Source: Bacteroidota bacterium (GTDB lineage Bacteria > Bacteroidota > Bacteroidia > UKL13-3). From it: 9,868 bases of DNA. Both the position numbers and the translations under genes were made by a program. The notes beneath the pieces are model-generated. The model was not told the DNA's origin, did not search any database, and saw nothing but the letters and a program-made list of their open reading frames with translations. The DNA lies in NCBI GenBank assembly GCA_004293295.1, contig RDYC01000245.1:1-9868 (forward strand). The letters run 5' to 3'. Shown here piece after piece: positions 7,037-9,868 of the stretch; within the stretch, counting starts at the first letter, position 1; the number at the start of each line of letters is the position of its first letter.

Positions 7037-7477
7037 ATGAGTAAAATTGCCGAAATACACACCGCTAAAGGTGTAATGAAAATTGAATTTTTTGAACAAG
7101 ATGCCCCAAATACGGTAGCGAATTTTTTAAAGTTAGCCGAAAGTGGTTTTTATAATGGTGTAACCTTTCACCGTGTTATTCCTAACTTTGTTATACAAGG
7201 CGGAGACCCTACAGGCACTGGTGCAGGTGGACCTGGATACAAAATAGATTGTGAACTTACCGGAAACAACCAATACCATGATCGTGGTATACTATCTATG
7301 GCTCACGCAGGAAGAAATACCGGAGGCTCACAATTTTTTATCTGCCATAGCCGCGACAATACTGCTCATTTAGACCGCAACCACACTTGCTTTGGTAAAG
7401 TGGTTGAAGGCTTAGACGTAATTGACCAGATTCGTCAGGGTGATGTGATGGATAAAGTGGTGGTTATAGAAGCCTAA
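7037..7477 (+). CDS. Cyclophilin-type peptidyl-prolyl cis-trans isomerase
   Basis: A 146-residue single-domain cyclophilin, which speeds cis-trans isomerisation of proline peptide bonds during folding. No signal peptide is present, so it should be cytoplasmic. Signature blocks are FHRVIPNFVIQGGDPTGTG (45-62), SMAHAGRNTGGSQFFI (87-102) and LDRNHTCFGKV (112-122). R46, F51, Q54 and F101 align with the catalytic or substrate residues R55, F60, Q63 and F113 of human cyclophilin A. The position of human W121, important for cyclosporin binding, is H111, so drug sensitivity may be low. I chose ATG 7037 because the frame upstream runs into the promoter box and MSKIAEIHTAKG is a normal cyclophilin N-terminus. 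serS follows after 64 bases with no clear terminator or promoter between them, so partial co-transcription is possible. Confidence 0.95.
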   Translation: MSKIAEIHTAKGVMKIEFFEQDAPNTVANFLKLAESGFYNGVTFHRVIPNFVIQGGDPTGTGAGGPGYKIDCELTGNNQYHDRGILSMAHAGRNTGGSQFFICHSRDNTAHLDRNHTCFGKVVEGLDVIDQIRQGDVMDKVVVIEA

Positions 7478-7541
7478 TTAAGCACCTCCACGCTACTAGT
7501 GCCGAGCAGATTTTTGATTATACAAGATACCTATTGAGTTT

Positions 7542-8813
7542 ATGTTACAATTACAGTTTTTAAGAGAAAATACCACCGAAGCAAAAACACGTTTGGCAAA
7601 GCGCAATCCAGCTTATGTTACAACCGTAGATGAAGTATTGGAGCTTGATGAAAAAACACGCGCAGCCAAACAGGTGATGGAAAGCAACCAAGCCGAGGCC
7701 AATAAACTGGCCAAACAAATTGGCGAGTTGATGAAGAGTGGTAAACGAGAAGAAGCTGAAGCATTGAAACAACTAACCGCTTCGCTAAAGGAACAGGCGA
7801 AACAGTTGGAAGAAAACACAAAAGTGTTTGAAGAGGAGTTGTATCAAAAATTGGTAACACTACCCAATGCCCCTGCCGCTATCGTTCCTGAAGGGCGCAG
7901 TGCTGATGATAACCTCACCGTTCACGAATTTGGAACACTACCTGTACTTAACGAAACAGCTTTACCGCATTGGGACCTGATTACCAAATATAACCTGATT
8001 GATTTTGAATTGGGTACTAAAATTACGGGTGCCGGATTTCCGGTTTACAGAGGCAAAGGCGCACGCATGCAACGTGGGTTGGTAAATTTCTTTTTAGACG
8101 AAGCACTAAAAGCAGGGTACGAAGAAATTGTGCCTCCTTTTTTAGTGAATGCTGACAGTGGCTTTGGTACCGGTCAGTTACCTGATAAAGAAGGGCAAAT
8201 GTACCATGCCCAAGTGGATGATTTGTATTTAATACCAACCGCAGAAGTTCCCATTACCAATATTTATCGTGATGTGATTTTAAAAGAAGAAGAATTGCCC
8301 ATTAAAAATGTGGGATATTCTCCTTGTTTTAGAAGAGAAGCCGGAAGCTGGGGCGCGCACGTGCGTGGCCTTAACCGCTTGCACCAATTTGAGAAAGTAG
8401 AGATTGTGCAAATAGCCAAGCCTGAAGAATCGTATGCCATTTTGGATGAAATGGTGAAACACGTGCAAGGCTTATTGGAGAAGCTTGAACTTCCTTACCG
8501 CATACTTAGGTTGTGTGGTGGCGACATGGGTTTTTCTTCTGCTTTAACCTATGATTTTGAAACCTACAGCGCTGCTCAGCAACGTTGGTTAGAAGTAAGT
8601 TCAACATCAAACTTTGAAACCTTCCAATCAAACCGGTTAAAGTGCAGGTACAAAACCAAAGATGGCAAAAACCAATTGGTGCATACCTTAAATGGCAGTG
8701 CCTTGGCCTTGCCCCGCATATTGGCTACCATACTGGAAAACAACCAAACCGCGGACGGCATTAAAGTACCTCAGGTACTTGTTCCTTATGTTGGTTTTGA
8801 GTGGATTAACTGA
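7542..8813 (+). CDS. serS: Seryl-tRNA synthetase
   Basis: A 423-residue class IIa aminoacyl-tRNA synthetase that charges tRNA-Ser (and tRNA-Sec where present) with serine. Residues about 30-105 are rich in Lys, Glu, Gln and Leu and form the antiparallel coiled-coil arm that grips the long variable arm of tRNA-Ser. The catalytic domain follows: GTGQLPDKEGQMY, the serine-binding TAE (233-235), motif 2 FRREAGSWGAHVRG (263-276) running into LNRLHQFEKVE, and motif 3 NGSALALPR with R392. Length is typical and nothing is missing. In the motif-2 loop, AHVRG stands where E. coli-type enzymes have RDTRG. ATG 7542 gives the usual N-terminus (MLQLQFLREN). No consensus promoter is visible in the 64-base gap, so it may be read from the cyclophilin promoter. 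Confidence 0.97.
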   Translation: MLQLQFLRENTTEAKTRLAKRNPAYVTTVDEVLELDEKTRAAKQVMESNQAEANKLAKQIGELMKSGKREEAEALKQLTASLKEQAKQLEENTKVFEEELYQKLVTLPNAPAAIVPEGRSADDNLTVHEFGTLPVLNETALPHWDLITKYNLIDFELGTKITGAGFPVYRGKGARMQRGLVNFFLDEALKAGYEEIVPPFLVNADSGFGTGQLPDKEGQMYHAQVDDLYLIPTAEVPITNIYRDVILKEEELPIKNVGYSPCFRREAGSWGAHVRGLNRLHQFEKVEIVQIAKPEESYAILDEMVKHVQGLLEKLELPYRILRLCGGDMGFSSALTYDFETYSAAQQRWLEVSSTSNFETFQSNRLKCRYKTKDGKNQLVHTLNGSALALPRILATILENNQTADGIKVPQVLVPYVGFEWIN

Positions 8814-8821
8814 TATTTTTA
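8791..8821 (+). promoter_or_regulatory. Possible promoter of the cysteine-rich lipoprotein gene
   Basis: TTG at 8791-8793, a 20-base gap and TATTTTTA at 8814-8821 fit the Bacteroidota promoter with one mismatch in the -7 box (final A for G). The box ends 21 bases before the ATG at 8843, the same distance as at two other genes here. Part of it lies in the end of serS. Confidence 0.4.
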
Positions 8822-8842
8822 TAGCATAATAATTAAAAAGCG

Positions 8843-9457
8843 ATGCGTTTAATTCAACTCTTGCTGGTTTTAGTCTTTCTAGGCTTTTTACCTTCAGGTT
8901 GTGGCGACTGCGGTTGTGACGGTTGTGGTGATTTTACTCGATTTACAGTTACAGAGTTAAACCTGAAACAAATTAATCCCTTTGATGGCAACTTGATACA
9001 AGATACACTTGTTTACCTACCTGCTGATTCTTGCATATTGGCCATAGGTGTAGAAAAAGCAACACTTGCCTTTAACGAACAACCTGAAAAAACAACGCCC
9101 AGCTTCCCTGTTTTTTCAAATACTGCTTTTGCGTGCTCACCACCTGATCCTAACTATCAACGTATTGGTAAATTAATAATTATTACAGATAAAGCCATAA
9201 AGTTAACCAACACTGATAGTGTGAGGGCAGGCACTGACATTACTGCTTACTTTTTAGCCTCTACCAACCTTACCTATTTTGATAGTGTTGCAAAAGTTCT
9301 TCCCGCAACATTTTTTGCGGATACTAAAGGATATGCGCTGTTTTTAAAACCAAGATTTACTCCACCAAAGCAAACCACTTTAACATTTAATCTTTTAATT
9401 GGTTTATCTGATGGCATCCAACAAGTATTTAGCCAGCGAGAACTGCGTATTAAATAA
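8843..9457 (+). CDS. Putative lipoprotein with N-terminal cysteine cluster, function unknown
   Basis: I do not recognise this 204-residue protein. Residues 1-20 look like a lipoprotein signal peptide: MRL, a hydrophobic leucine-rich core, then FLPSGC with C20 as the likely lipidated cysteine. The box has Pro at -3 instead of Leu, so the prediction is not perfect. A small cluster follows at once: GCGDCGCDGCGD with C20, C23, C25 and C28. The rest is rich in Thr, Leu and Phe with alternating hydrophobic residues, suggesting a beta-rich domain, and two more cysteines (in ADSC and FACSPP) could form a disulfide. An AAAAAG stretch precedes the ATG. The gene starts 29 bases after serS, with a possible promoter of its own. 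Likely a periplasm-facing or surface lipoprotein; no enzymatic motif is visible. Confidence 0.75.
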   Translation: MRLIQLLLVLVFLGFLPSGCGDCGCDGCGDFTRFTVTELNLKQINPFDGNLIQDTLVYLPADSCILAIGVEKATLAFNEQPEKTTPSFPVFSNTAFACSPPDPNYQRIGKLIIITDKAIKLTNTDSVRAGTDITAYFLASTNLTYFDSVAKVLPATFFADTKGYALFLKPRFTPPKQTTLTFNLLIGLSDGIQQVFSQRELRIK

Positions 9458-9526
9458 ATAAGTTGTGCCTCATTTCGTTTGTGCCATTGCATCTGCTTTT
9501 AAATGACACACACGTTCGCATTTATG

Positions 9527-9868
9527 TTAAAAGTTTATACCAAAAGTTAATGCTCTTACAGGATTTATAATGGTGCGGTACCGCGGATTTATACTACCAT
9601 CAAAAATATCTCTGGTTACACCAAATGCGGTTTCAATATTAATAAAAACATGTTCCATTGGATAATACTTTATCCCAAATCCGATAGAAGCCCCAACGGA
9701 ATGCTTGGTATAATCTGCCTTTCCTGAATAATAATATGGCATAAAATCGCTATAACCTGAATATGCTAATTCTGTGTTTAAAAGCCTGTAGGATAAATCA
9801 GCAAAAAAATAGGGTCTTGCTTTCCGCTGTGAGAACACTTTTTCAATACCAATTGCATTATTAAATAG
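9527..9868 (-). CDS. Outer-membrane beta-barrel protein, C-terminal part
   Basis: The reading frame is open to the window edge, so the 5' end is missing; 113 residues are visible. A GTG at 9836-9838 is an internal valine codon, not a convincing start, because the frame continues upstream in the same style (FNNAIGIEKV). The sequence alternates polar and aromatic or hydrophobic residues (PYFFADLSYRL, VGASIGFGIKYYP, VFINIETAFGV) and ends in phenylalanine (ALTFGINF), as expected of outer-membrane barrel strands with a C-terminal insertion signal. It resembles the small porin-like barrel proteins common in Bacteroidota (OMP_b-brl type). It converges on the lipoprotein gene across 69 bases in which I see no strong terminator. 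Function and full length cannot be judged. Confidence 0.75.
   Translation of the reverse strand, partial: LFNNAIGIEKVFSQRKARPYFFADLSYRLLNTELAYSGYSDFMPYYYSGKADYTKHSVGASIGFGIKYYPMEHVFINIETAFGVTRDIFDGSINPRYRTIINPVRALTFGINF

Noticed and set aside
8764..8780. AAGTACC-TCA-GGTACTT inverted repeat near the end of serS
   Set aside because: It lies in coding sequence for KVPQVL with no T tract, about 30 bases before the stop; seven-base arms can arise by chance.
9463..9485. TTGTGCC direct repeat (9463-9469 and 9479-9485) between the convergent lipoprotein and barrel genes
   Set aside because: Only seven bases, two copies, with no accompanying promoter or hairpin.
9501..9525. TAAATG/CATTTA inverted pair as a terminator for the convergent genes
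   Set aside because: The stem is six AT-rich pairs with a 13-base loop, too weak to call.
9836..9838. GTG as start codon of the last minus-strand gene
   Set aside because: The frame stays open to the window edge and a 103-residue piece would be too short for a beta-barrel; it is more likely the end of a longer gene.

Overview
The window reads as a housekeeping stretch of a Bacteroidota chromosome, probably a free-living or environmental lineage. Four things point there: a secreted protein ending in a type IX secretion (T9SS) sorting domain, upstream sequences fitting the Bacteroidota promoter pattern (TTG, about 18-20 bases, TAnnTTTG), start codons without Shine-Dalgarno sites, and SerRS and dihydrolipoyl dehydrogenase sequences of ordinary bacterial type. 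Nothing indicates a phage, plasmid, insertion sequence, CRISPR array or tRNA/rRNA gene.

Layout. 37-3057 (+) encodes a large exported endonuclease I with four tandem ~105-residue modules and a C-terminal sorting domain; a strong intrinsic terminator follows. 3114-4466 (+) encodes a dicarboxylate/glutamate-type cation symporter with an extra hydrophobic N-terminus. It converges on 4518-5309 (-), an AIM24/TIGR00266 protein, across a hairpin that could end transcription both ways. 5439-6827 (-) encodes dihydrolipoyl dehydrogenase (E3), separated from the AIM24 gene by a GC-rich hairpin. A 209-base divergent region (6828-7036) holds the promoters of lpd and of a cyclophilin gene (7037-7477, +). 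serS (7542-8813, +) and a small cysteine-rich putative lipoprotein gene (8843-9457, +) follow. The window ends in the 3' part of a minus-strand gene for an outer-membrane beta-barrel protein (9527-9868, 5' end outside the window).

The genes do not form one pathway. Most appear to have their own promoter, so this looks like a set of single-gene units: extracellular nucleic-acid degradation, carboxylate or amino-acid uptake, central carbon metabolism (E3), protein folding, tRNA charging and envelope proteins. I see no convincing undescribed multi-gene system. The points most worth checking are two promoters whose -7 boxes lie exactly four bases before the start codon (probable leaderless mRNAs), the nuclease architecture, the symporter N-terminal extension, and the GC-rich palindrome between lpd and the AIM24 gene.
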